This document shows, in pieces, positions 1-7,441 of a stretch of DNA of 64,000 nucleotides; within the stretch, counting starts at the first letter, position 1, and each line of letters starts with the position of its first letter. A program made the translations under genes and the position numbers. The notes beneath the pieces are model-generated. The model saw only the letters and a program-made list of their open reading frames with translations, was not told where the DNA came from and did no database searches. Where the stretch lies: contig DASXOJ010000018.1 of the NCBI GenBank assembly GCA_036494465.1, forward strand, positions 49,663-113,662, in the 5' to 3' direction. This DNA is from CAJCJE01 sp036494465. Lineage in GTDB: Bacteria; Actinomycetota; Actinomycetes; Mycobacteriales; Pseudonocardiaceae.

Positions 1-1
1 A

Positions 2-697
2 TCAGCCCGCGGTGGCGTGGAAGACGGCGGTCGCGCCGTGCACCTCCACCCGGGATTCGGGGAAGTACTTGGCCAACTGCGCGCGCAGGCCCTCGGGATC
101 GTCGCCCTGGTTCTGGAAATTGCCGCGCCGGTGCTGCTCGGAGAGCATCTTGCGGGTGAACCGGTTCATCGGCGTGCCCTCGGCCAGTACCGAGGTGCCG
201 AACAGGGTTCCGCCCGGCCGCAACGTCTCGGCGACGTGCTTGAAGATGATGCCCTTGCCTTCCCAGCCACCCGGAATCGTGTGGAACACCAGGTTCATCG
301 CGGCCGAGTCGAAGTGCTTCTTGGGCAACGGCAACGGATACATCAGGTTCGCGCGGCACAGTTCCGGCCGCAGTTTCGCGATCCGCCGCGCCGACACGTC
401 GAGGCACTCCTGGCTCAGATCGAGCAGGGTGATCTCCGGGTTCGGCGGGAAATGGCAGTGCTCGAGGAAGTAGCCGGTACCCGGCCCGATGTCGAGGTGC
501 CTGCGGCCGACCGATGAGTCGTACAGCCGCCGCATCTCACGGGCCGAGTACCGCCAAACCAGTGAGCAGAACACGCCGAGCACGAGCGCGTCGTAGATCG
601 CCAGTTTGCCCCGGGTGTAGACCTCCTGGGCGTGGGCAATCCGGGGGTCCAGTTCGTCCGTCACCGGATGTGTAGGGTCGATCGCCACGGTCCTCAT
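2..697 (-). CDS. Class I SAM-dependent methyltransferase
   Basis: A 231-residue protein with a Rossmann-type SAM-binding fold. Motif I (LDIGPGTGYF) lies near residues 69-78, followed by an acidic residue at the end of strand beta2 (TLLDLSQE) and a later LRPGGTLFG segment typical of Methyltransf_11/25 proteins. The substrate cannot be read from the sequence. Because tailoring genes follow, a small-molecule methyltransferase is likelier than an RNA or protein one; this is inference. The ATG abuts a GGAGGG with almost no spacing. The in-frame GTG three codons downstream has better spacing, so the true start may be 688. The stop codon is at the very edge of the window. Confidence 0.85.
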   Translation of the reverse strand: MRTVAIDPTHPVTDELDPRIAHAQEVYTRGKLAIYDALVLGVFCSLVWRYSAREMRRLYDSSVGRRHLDIGPGTGYFLEHCHFPPNPEITLLDLSQECLDVSARRIAKLRPELCRANLMYPLPLPKKHFDSAAMNLVFHTIPGGWEGKGIIFKHVAETLRPGGTLFGTSVLAEGTPMNRFTRKMLSEQHRRGNFQNQGDDPEGLRAQLAKYFPESRVEVHGATAVFHATAG

Positions 698-776
698 CCC
701 TCCGTTTGTTCCTGCGCGACCGTCTCACGTGCGGCTATAGCCTGGCTGGACCTCTGGTTGAAGTGCTCGCCCGACC

Positions 777-2318
777 TCAGTCGACGCAGGGGCCCTGGAA
801 CGCGCCGATGTTCGGCTTCGACGCCGGGACCTCGTTGCCGAAGAAGTCCTGTCCGCCGTTGTTCGGGACGACCGCGCCCGCACCGATGGCAGGCGAACCA
901 CAGTCCAGTTCGTACCCGTCGGTGCCCTGACTGCCGCCGGGCGCCGCGAACTTCGGGTCGCCGGTGACGGCCTTCGGGTCGGCCGGGTGCGAGGTGATGT
1001 TCTGGTAGAGGTTGTTGCTGTAGGTGCCGACGGTGTCGGTGATCGTCGCGCCCGAGGACTGGCCGACGAAGATGTTGTTGGACACCGATGGCGTGTCGGC
1101 GAGGTTCTCGCTGACGTTGGTCAGCAGGCTGCTCACGCCCGGCGCGTAGACGTCGTTGTCGTAGATGGCGATGCCGGTCTGCTGCGCGCAGGCCAGGATC
1201 ATCACGCCGCCGAAGTCGGCCTTGTCGTTCTGGCTGATGTTGTAGCGGATCACCGGGTTGGCCGATGGCATGCCGTCCACCGAGCAGATCAGCATCATGC
1301 CGCTGTTGTTCGCGGTGTAGTTGTACTGGTAGGTGTCGTTGTTGTCCGCGCCGTCCACATCGAACGCGAACGCGGCATGCGGCATCGAGTTGCCGCCGGT
1401 GATCACGTTGTACTGCATCAGGGTGCCGTCGGAGTCCCACGACCAGATGCCCGCGTGGTCGGTGGTGGGCTTGAGCCCGAAGCCGTTCACCACGTTGTAC
1501 TGGACAAGGGCGTTCTTGCCGTTCTGGATGTCGATCGCGTCGCCGCCGAGGTTCGTCAGCACGTTGTCCTGCACCAGGACGTTGGTGTTCGGGCCGTAGC
1601 CGGTGCCGTAGCCGGCCGGGAAGTTGTAGCGCCGCGCCCACATCGACGAGGTGCCGATGGCCTCACCGCTGACGCCGGTGACGACGTTGTCGGCGACGGT
1701 GATGCCGTTGAAGGAGGTGTTGGTGTTCGAGCCATCCGCGTTGAACACGATGCCGCCGCCCGGCTGGCCGGGACTGGTGCAGTCGCAGCCGTCCACGTTC
1801 TGCACCGTGTTGCCCTCGAACACGTAGTGCGAGCCGACGCCGTAGTCGGTGTTCTCCACGTAGATGCCGGCCCTCGGGTCGGTGGTGTCGGTGCCCGGGT
1901 CGGAGACGTTGAGGTTGTGGATTTCCCAGCCCTGCACGTTGTGCAGGTAGATGGTGGCCCGCGCGTTGGCGGCGACCAGCTTGGGCTGGTTGCCCGAGCC
2001 GTAGCTGTTGAGCGTGATCGGCGAAGTGGCGGTGCCCGACCCCAGGAGGGTCAGGGTGCCGTTGCAGGTGGTGCCGTCCTTGATGCTGATGGTCTGGCCC
2101 GCGCTGAAGGTCTGCGCGCTGACCTTGGCCAGGGTGCGCCAGGCCGCGCCCTGACTGGTGCCCGCGTTGCTGTCGTTGCCCGCGGCGCAGTCGAGGTAGT
2201 AGTGGGTGGGAGCGGCGTGCCCGCTGGGGGTGCCTGCCGCGGCGGGCATGGCGCCGACGACCAGCGCGGCGGCTACCGCGGCACTGGCGAGGACCATTTT
2301 CGTCGTTAATCCGGTCAT
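777..2318 (-). CDS. Secreted right-handed parallel beta-helix repeat protein
   Basis: A 513-residue protein with a Sec signal peptide (basic start, hydrophobic stretch to about residue 22, AxA-type cleavage near residues 25-28). The body is rich in Asn, Gly, Val and Thr, with regularly spaced NNV/NVV/GNTV turns typical of pectate-lyase-like beta-helices (Beta_helix/NosD type). Such proteins are usually polysaccharide lyases or hydrolases. No catalytic set can be assigned by eye, so the substrate is unknown. A good ribosome site (CAGGAG) precedes the ATG. It sits between two tailoring-type genes but has no evident role in secondary metabolism. Confidence 0.85.
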   Translation of the reverse strand: MTGLTTKMVLASAAVAAALVVGAMPAAAGTPSGHAAPTHYYLDCAAGNDSNAGTSQGAAWRTLAKVSAQTFSAGQTISIKDGTTCNGTLTLLGSGTATSPITLNSYGSGNQPKLVAANARATIYLHNVQGWEIHNLNVSDPGTDTTDPRAGIYVENTDYGVGSHYVFEGNTVQNVDGCDCTSPGQPGGGIVFNADGSNTNTSFNGITVADNVVTGVSGEAIGTSSMWARRYNFPAGYGTGYGPNTNVLVQDNVLTNLGGDAIDIQNGKNALVQYNVVNGFGLKPTTDHAGIWSWDSDGTLMQYNVITGGNSMPHAAFAFDVDGADNNDTYQYNYTANNSGMMLICSVDGMPSANPVIRYNISQNDKADFGGVMILACAQQTGIAIYDNDVYAPGVSSLLTNVSENLADTPSVSNNIFVGQSSGATITDTVGTYSNNLYQNITSHPADPKAVTGDPKFAAPGGSQGTDGYELDCGSPAIGAGAVVPNNGGQDFFGNEVPASKPNIGAFQGPCVD

Positions 2319-3213
2319 CGTTTACTCCTGAGTCCCCAGTTCGTTGCATTGAGTCAGTTGGCGCAGCACGGACAAACCCGTCTCCGCAGGTAACGTGGAA
2401 TCGCCAGAATAGGAAGGTGCTTCGCTCGGCTGGGCATCAGAAGAGTACACGAGCGAGGGCGCTGGAAAATGCTGTCAACACAATTGCGATCGATGTCTAT
2501 TTGAAATTCAGTCGAGGCTGTCGATGTGATTACCGCGAGCAGCCGATCGCTGACGCAGCGAACTGGTTTCCGCTGCTCACAACCGGTTCCCGGAATTCTT
2601 TTCATGTGAGATGTCCACTGAGGAAGACGCTTGATCGCTCAGGGAGAACGAATTGTGTCCGATGTGGCGGGATTAGAGTCTGCTTTGATAGCTCAACTCT
2701 TACGCACCGGCACAGATGGTAGTCGACGCGTCCGGGTCAGACGTCCGATGTGGATGAGTTGCCGAGAACGCGCAAATAAGGTTTTCGGCAAATTCGCGTG
2801 CGATTGTTCGTTGAATCGCGATCTGGCCCATCGTGTATTCCGGAAATGGGCATGCGAAAACCGGCGCGGCGTAATGGTGCCGTGCCGACAATGGCCGTGC
2901 CGGTCGAACAATTCCGGTCGCGACGCGCATTCTTGAAAGTGAAGTTGGCGAAGTCGGTCAAGTCTCGGTAACGCATCGGTCGTCGGTGTCCGCTATCCGG
3001 TGGCCGCACCGACCCGACGCGAACATCCTCAGCGCTCCCGCTCGCGGATCGCTCGTAGCCCGCACGAGGCGCGGTCTCGCGCCCGCCCTGATACCCGGTT
3101 TGGGGAAAAAACCATCGATTTGCCCAGTGATCTTCCAGATGTCCGCGAGTGCCGGCCGAAACCATGGTTACCAGCAGTGATCCCTGACGCGACCCTCGGA
3201 GGCGGAGCGAGCC
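2319..3213. other. AT-richer 0.9-kb gap, no convincing gene
   Basis: About 895 bases with visibly lower GC and many A/T-ending triplets than the flanks. It must contain the promoters of the divergent beta-helix gene (left) and the glycosyltransferase (right). All open frames here lack recognisable domains and the codon bias of the neighbours. One weak small-ORF candidate at 2655-2936 is listed separately. I see no tRNA, insertion-sequence end or strong terminator. Confidence 0.5.
2655..2936 (+). CDS. Questionable small ORF in AT-rich gap
   Basis: A GTG at 2655 is preceded by GGGAGAACG, a plausible ribosome site, and opens a frame of 93 codons. It includes TTA codons, which are rare in this window. 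The first 25 residues (MSDVAGLESALIAQLL and on) look protein-like. The rest is Arg/Cys-rich and does not. No family is recognised. It may be a decayed N-terminal remnant or chance. Confidence 0.18.
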   Translation: MSDVAGLESALIAQLLRTGTDGSRRVRVRRPMWMSCRERANKVFGKFACDCSLNRDLAHRVFRKWACENRRGVMVPCRQWPCRSNNSGRDAHS

Positions 3214-4377
3214 ATGCGAGTCCTATTCACGACCTGGGCCTGGCCATCACACCTGTACGCGATGGTGCCGCTCGCGTGGGCCTGCCGGGCCGCCGGGCAC
3301 GAAGTGCTGGTGGCGAGCCAGCCCGGCCTCGCCCCGACCACGATGAGTACCGGCCTGCCCGGTGCCGATGTCGGCGCGAACGTCGACGCGGTGGAGATGG
3401 TGCGTGGTTACCTGCTGCCATCGGCGACCGATCAGGCCAACGGCCGCGCGCCGAGGGTCGGCAAGGGACCGCGCGCGGTGCAGATGTTCATGGCGCACGC
3501 CGAGTCCATGGTCGACGACCTGATCGAACTGACCAGGGACTGGCATGCGGACCTCGTGGTCTACGAACCGACCGCCTGGGCCGGACCGGTCGCCGCCGCG
3601 GTCGCGGGCGTGCCCGCGGTGCGCCACCTGTACGGCACCGACCTGATGAACCGCGCCGCCGAGGTCATCGCAGGCGCGCTGTCGCCGTTGGCCCAGCGGT
3701 ACGGCGTGGACAGCGTCGACCCGCGCGGCGCGCTGACCATCGACCCGACGCCGCCCAGCCTGCAAACCCCGAACCTGACCTACCCCAGGCTGACCATGCG
3801 CTACGTGCCGTTCAACGGCCCCGGCCAGCTGGTCCCCGAACTGCTCGGCACGCCAGCGCGGCAACGGGTCTGCGTCACCTGGGGACACACCATCGCCAAG
3901 GTCAACCCGGACCGGTTCCTGGTCGGCGACGTACTCAACGCGATCACCGGCCTCGACATCGAGGTCGTCGCCGCGATCTCCGGCGAGCAGCGTGAACTGC
4001 TGGGCGAGCTGCCCAAGGGCGTCGTGCTGGCCGATTCGGTGCCGCTGAACCTGCTGCTGCCCGGCTGCGACCTGCTGATCGGGCACGGCGGCGCGGGCAG
4101 TGTGCTGACCGGCCTCGCGCACGGCGTGCCGCAGCTGCTCATCCCGCAGCTGCCCGATCACGCGGGTCACGCCGCGCGGGTGCTCGCCAACGGTGCGGGC
4201 GCGGTACTGACCAGGGACGAGGCCACCCCGGTCGACATCGCGGTGGAGACCGCGCGGCTGCTCACCGCGACCGCCGAGCACGACGCGGCACGCAGGCTGT
4301 CCCAGCAGATCGCCAACCAGCCATCGCCCGCCGAGGTGGTGACCGAGCTGGAGACCCGGTTCGGCGCCGGGCACTGA
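3214..4377 (+). CDS. GT1-family glycosyltransferase (macrolide/aromatic GT type)
   Basis: A 387-residue GT-B fold glycosyltransferase predicted to move a nucleotide-activated sugar onto a natural-product aglycone. The N-terminus (MRVLFTTWAWPSHLYAMVPL) is the acceptor-side start typical of EryCIII/DesVII-like enzymes. The C-terminal donor motif HGGAGSVLTGLAHGVPQLL lies near residues 290-308, with the following LPDH segment contacting the nucleotide sugar in this family. A GGAG lies upstream of the ATG. It heads a run with the ferredoxin and SchA/CurD-like gene. No deoxysugar synthesis genes are in the window, so the sugar would have to be made elsewhere. Confidence 0.88.
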   Translation: MRVLFTTWAWPSHLYAMVPLAWACRAAGHEVLVASQPGLAPTTMSTGLPGADVGANVDAVEMVRGYLLPSATDQANGRAPRVGKGPRAVQMFMAHAESMVDDLIELTRDWHADLVVYEPTAWAGPVAAAVAGVPAVRHLYGTDLMNRAAEVIAGALSPLAQRYGVDSVDPRGALTIDPTPPSLQTPNLTYPRLTMRYVPFNGPGQLVPELLGTPARQRVCVTWGHTIAKVNPDRFLVGDVLNAITGLDIEVVAAISGEQRELLGELPKGVVLADSVPLNLLLPGCDLLIGHGGAGSVLTGLAHGVPQLLIPQLPDHAGHAARVLANGAGAVLTRDEATPVDIAVETARLLTATAEHDAARRLSQQIANQPSPAEVVTELETRFGAGH

Positions 4378-4461
4378 GCTTCGAGTTGGTCTCCACCGAC
4401 ACGACAGCTTTCCCGGCCAGTCTGGACGGACAGCGAACCCGGCCGTGAAGAGAGTGTTGCG

Positions 4462-4734
4462 ATGCGAGTCAGCGCGAACCGAGAGACCTGTGTGGTGAGC
4501 AGCCTGTGCGTCTACCGCGCACCGGACGTCTTCGACCAGGACGACGAGGGCCAGGTTGTCGTCCTCGACGCCGAACCCGGGGCCGCACGCCACGACGAGG
4601 TGCGCAAGGCGGCGCGCGGCTGCCCGACCAAGTCGATCATCGTCTACGAGGACGACGGCACGGTCGTGCGCAGCGCGTTCGACTTCGACACCGACAACGT
4701 CATCAAGACGGGCAACGCAGAGCACGCCGACTGA
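4462..4734 (+). CDS. 3Fe-4S type ferredoxin
   Basis: A 90-residue actinobacterial ferredoxin. The ligands visible are Cys10, Cys16 and Cys54-Pro. The position that would be the fourth Cys (residue 13) is Ser, which is the signature of a [3Fe-4S] cluster. Such ferredoxins carry electrons to cytochromes P450 or other oxygenases. There is no P450 in the window, so its partner may be an oxygenase further away or one of the flavoprotein systems here. It lies 84 bases after the glycosyltransferase and 23 bases before the SchA/CurD-like gene, which suggests one operon. Confidence 0.9.
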   Translation: MRVSANRETCVVSSLCVYRAPDVFDQDDEGQVVVLDAEPGAARHDEVRKAARGCPTKSIIVYEDDGTVVRSAFDFDTDNVIKTGNAEHAD

Positions 4735-4757
4735 CCCGGCAGATCGAGAGGACCGCC

Positions 4758-5144
4758 ATGCCCTTCGCCGCCATCACCTACGACATCAAGGCCGGTTGCG
4801 AGCCGGAGATCGAGGAGATCTTCGCCAACTTCCGCCGGGTCGGCTCGGGCGCAGTGCCCAGCCGCGACCGGGCGGCGGATCCCAGCCGCATCATCACCAC
4901 CGCGCTGTTCATCCGCGACGACACCATGGTGCGCTTCATCGAGTACGAAGGCGACCTGGAGACGGTGGCCTGGCACATGGCCAACCAGCCGGGCGTGATG
5001 GAGGTGGAGCGCAAGCTCAAGCCGTACCTGAGCAAGCCGAGGCACACCGACACGCCGGAAGGGTTCGTGCGCACCTTCACCGGCAGCCTGCTGCGCTGCA
5101 TCTCCGCGCTGAGCACCAGGAACGCGGCGCCGGTGGCGAGCTGA
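4758..5144 (+). CDS. SchA/CurD-like domain protein
   Basis: A 128-residue protein starting MPFAAITYDIKAG, with an alpha/beta dimeric-barrel-like pattern. It matches the SchA/CurD-like family named after spore-pigment type II PKS clusters of streptomycetes. Members sit in aromatic polyketide clusters and are thought to act in ring oxygenation or cyclisation, but their chemistry is not firmly established. The ATG at 4758 follows GAGAGGACCGCC, a reasonable ribosome site. This is the best local marker that the neighbourhood belongs to a type II polyketide pathway. The stop is followed by a strong terminator. Confidence 0.82.
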   Translation: MPFAAITYDIKAGCEPEIEEIFANFRRVGSGAVPSRDRAADPSRIITTALFIRDDTMVRFIEYEGDLETVAWHMANQPGVMEVERKLKPYLSKPRHTDTPEGFVRTFTGSLLRCISALSTRNAAPVAS

Positions 5145-5170
5145 CCCCTCGCTCGCCACGGTCTGCCCAG

Positions 5171-5203
5171 GGCCGGTCAACGGTTTCCGTTGACCGGCCT
5201 TTT
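5171..5203 (+). terminator. Rho-independent terminator for the GT-ferredoxin-SchA operon
   Basis: A perfect 13-bp stem (5171-5183 with 5187-5199) with a TTT loop is followed by TTTT. It lies 27 bases after the SchA/CurD-like stop. Confidence 0.88.
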
Positions 5204-5232
5204 CATGCGCCGAAAACCGTTGCCAGGGCAGC

Positions 5233-5275
5233 GAAAAGCCGGTCGGTCCACTGTCTCCAGTGGACCGACCGGCTT
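5233..5275 (-). terminator. Rho-independent terminator for the O-methyltransferase operon
   Basis: A perfect 18-bp stem (5236-5253 with 5258-5275) with a TCTC loop. Read on the minus strand, the stem is followed by a T-tract (5234-5237). It ends transcription of the minus-strand O-methyltransferase, back to back with the plus-strand terminator. Confidence 0.88.
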
Positions 5276-5287
5276 GCGCTGTCCCAC

Positions 5288-6301
5288 TCAGGCGGGCTTG
5301 TGGCAGAACACCACGGTGTCGTACTCGCCGAGCGGCTTGGCGGTGATGTCCGGGCAGCCCGCGGCGCGCGCGTGCTCGGTCACCTCGGTGACGCTGTACT
5401 CCGAGCCGCCATCGGTGACCAGCAGCATGTCCAGGCTGATCACCAGGTTCTCCACATGGGCAGGCTCGTCGTCGAGCATCCGGTCGTAGATGATCAGCGT
5501 GCCGCCGGGGTTGACCGACCGGTACGCCTTGGCCACCAGGGCGCGGCGCTGATCGGCGTCCCAGTCGTGCAGCACGTGGCCGATCACCACGATGTCCGCG
5601 GTGGGCAGCTCGTCGGTGAAGAAGCTGCCACCGTGGAAGCTGATCCGACTGGCCAGCCCGTAGGAGGCCACCTTCTCGTCGAACAGCGGCTCGATCTGGG
5701 GCAGGTCGAAGACGTGCCCTTCAAGGTGCGGGTGCGCCTTGACGATCTGCGAGGTGATGTTGCCCCGGCAGCCACCGACGTCCAGCAGGCTGCGTGCCTG
5801 GTCCCAGCCGTCGTAACACTCGATCAGCTGCGGGCCGAGCACCTGGGTCAGACCGTCCATCATGCCCACGAACTGCCGCAGCAGCGCGGGGTTGTCGACG
5901 ACCTTGCCGAAGTCGCTGCCGGACTGCTGCTGTCCGGTCCGCAGCGCTTCGCCGAGCCGGCCCCAGGCCGGGTAGAGGTTGCGGTTGGAACGCTCGAGGA
6001 ATCCCCCGATGTACGTGCCGTGGCCCTGGACCAGGTAGCGGTCCGCACCGCTTGCGTTGCGGTACTTGCCGTCCTCCCGCTCCAGCAGCCCGAGGGCCAC
6101 CAGGAGATTCAGGAAGTCGGACAGGCCGCGCTGGTGCAGGTCCAGCTTGGTGCGGATCTCCTCGGCCGACGCGGCACCGTCGTGCAGCGCGGTGAACAGA
6201 CCCAGTTCCACCGCGGTCAGCAACGCCTTGGCGTCACAGAACGCGTTTCCCAACCGCAGGATGCCTGCCGGCGTACTGGTATCCGCTGCGGTAGTCGTCA
6301 T
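5288..6301 (-). CDS. O-methyltransferase of the hydroxyneurosporene/carminomycin type
   Basis: A 337-residue enzyme with an N-terminal dimerisation/winged-helix domain (about residues 15-105) and a C-terminal SAM domain, as in DmpM/RdmB/TcmO-like polyketide O-methyltransferases. The SAM loop reads LLDVGGCRGN (about 172-181), with Cys where most relatives have Gly or Ala. HVLHDWD (about 248-254) is the catalytic-base region. The ATG at 6301 is set by AAGGAGCC upstream. It is downstream of the MDR reductase on the same strand, and a minus-strand terminator follows. The expected job is methylation of a phenolic hydroxyl on an aromatic polyketide. Confidence 0.9.
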   Translation of the reverse strand: MTTTAADTSTPAGILRLGNAFCDAKALLTAVELGLFTALHDGAASAEEIRTKLDLHQRGLSDFLNLLVALGLLEREDGKYRNASGADRYLVQGHGTYIGGFLERSNRNLYPAWGRLGEALRTGQQQSGSDFGKVVDNPALLRQFVGMMDGLTQVLGPQLIECYDGWDQARSLLDVGGCRGNITSQIVKAHPHLEGHVFDLPQIEPLFDEKVASYGLASRISFHGGSFFTDELPTADIVVIGHVLHDWDADQRRALVAKAYRSVNPGGTLIIYDRMLDDEPAHVENLVISLDMLLVTDGGSEYSVTEVTEHARAAGCPDITAKPLGEYDTVVFCHKPA

Positions 6302-6380
6302 TACGGCTCCTTCCTCGACGGCGGATGCGAGCCGCCGTAGCAGTCGCGGATGACGCTCGCAGCCGGTGATGGAGGAGAAC

Positions 6381-7298
6381 TCAAGCTGCGGTGGAATACC
6401 CGCCGATGTCCAGCACGGCCTTGCCGGGGATCCGCCGGTCCAGCAGCGCGTCGGCGGCTTCGGCGAACCGCCCCCACGAACCGCGCCAGCCCACCTGGAC
6501 CGACAACCGGTTCGACGCCAGCAGCCCCAGCAGGAAGGCGAGGTCCGGGCCGAAGTCGCGGCCGGGTTTGAACGAGTGCACGGAGCGCGGCTCGCCGTCG
6601 GCGATGAAGTGCGGGAACACGGCTGGCTCGTACCGCGTCCAGCCGATGCTCTGGATGATGCCGCCGGGCGCCAGCGCCTGCCACGCCGCGACCAGCAGTT
6701 GGCTGCCGACGTTCTCCAGCACCACGTCCACCGGCTCGATGCCGTCGAGATCGGTGACGATCTCGTGCGCGCCCAGCACATCCAGCCCCTCGGGCCGTGT
6801 CGAGGAGGCGATCACGACGGCGCCGGACAGCACAGCCAGCCGCACCGCCAACCGGCCGACGCCACCGGCCGCACCGGTCACCAGCACCCGCCTGCCCAGA
6901 ACCGAACCGCACCGGCGCAGTGCGCGTAGCGCGGTGATGCCGCTGACCGGCAGTGCCGCCGCGGTGGCCAGGTCCACCTCGTCCGGCACCACCGCCAACT
7001 CGCTGACCGACACGGCGCGTCGCCGTCCCCAGCCACCGGAGAGCCCGAAGCCGGTCACCCGGGTACCGACCGGCGGCCCGGAACCGTCCGCGGCTTCGGT
7101 GATCACGGTTCCGGCCGAGTCCCACCCCGGCACCGAATCCACCGCCGCCGCGTCCGAACGCGCGAAGTGCACCTCACCGGAGTTCAACGACGAGTGCGCC
7201 ACCTCGATCACGACCTGATCGGGCGCGGGAACCGGCTCGGGCACCTCACGGAGGGCAACGCCACCGGGCGCGCCCCTGGTCACCGCCAATGCCAGCAT
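6381..7298 (-). CDS. MDR-family NADPH oxidoreductase (quinone-reductase type)
   Basis: A 305-residue medium-chain dehydrogenase/reductase with an N-terminal GroES-like part (PAPDQVVIEVAHSSLN) and a Rossmann motif (VLVTGAAGGVGRLAVRLA) near residues 134-151. The structural and catalytic zinc Cys ligands of alcohol dehydrogenases are absent, so it is likely a zinc-free quinone- or enoyl-reductase-like enzyme. The chosen ATG at 7298 has GGGAGGC upstream; an in-frame start 12 codons earlier lacks one. It is the first gene of a two-gene minus-strand operon with the O-methyltransferase. Confidence 0.86.
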   Translation of the reverse strand: MLALAVTRGAPGGVALREVPEPVPAPDQVVIEVAHSSLNSGEVHFARSDAAAVDSVPGWDSAGTVITEAADGSGPPVGTRVTGFGLSGGWGRRRAVSVSELAVVPDEVDLATAAALPVSGITALRALRRCGSVLGRRVLVTGAAGGVGRLAVRLAVLSGAVVIASSTRPEGLDVLGAHEIVTDLDGIEPVDVVLENVGSQLLVAAWQALAPGGIIQSIGWTRYEPAVFPHFIADGEPRSVHSFKPGRDFGPDLAFLLGLLASNRLSVQVGWRGSWGRFAEAADALLDRRIPGKAVLDIGGYSTAA

Positions 7299-7441
7299 CG
7301 CAGCCTCCCACAGACGAGAAACCGAAGCTAGCAAAGGTGATGGCGCGCCGAGAATGCCGAGATTCCGAACGCGAGCGGTCCACCGCCAGACTACGAGCGA
7401 GCTACGACCCGGCCGTTACACGCCGGTGGAAGCATCTTGTC

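Noticed and set aside
987..2309. 440-codon open frame on the plus strand
   Set aside because: Val/Gly/Ala-rich antisense shadow of the secreted beta-helix gene, with no domain or signal.
3085..3213. Riboswitch before the glycosyltransferase
   Set aside because: Short stems can be drawn but none matches a known consensus or pairs with the ribosome site convincingly.
3247..4725. 492-codon minus-strand frame
   Set aside because: Antisense to the glycosyltransferase and ferredoxin genes; composition is that of a shadow in high-GC DNA.
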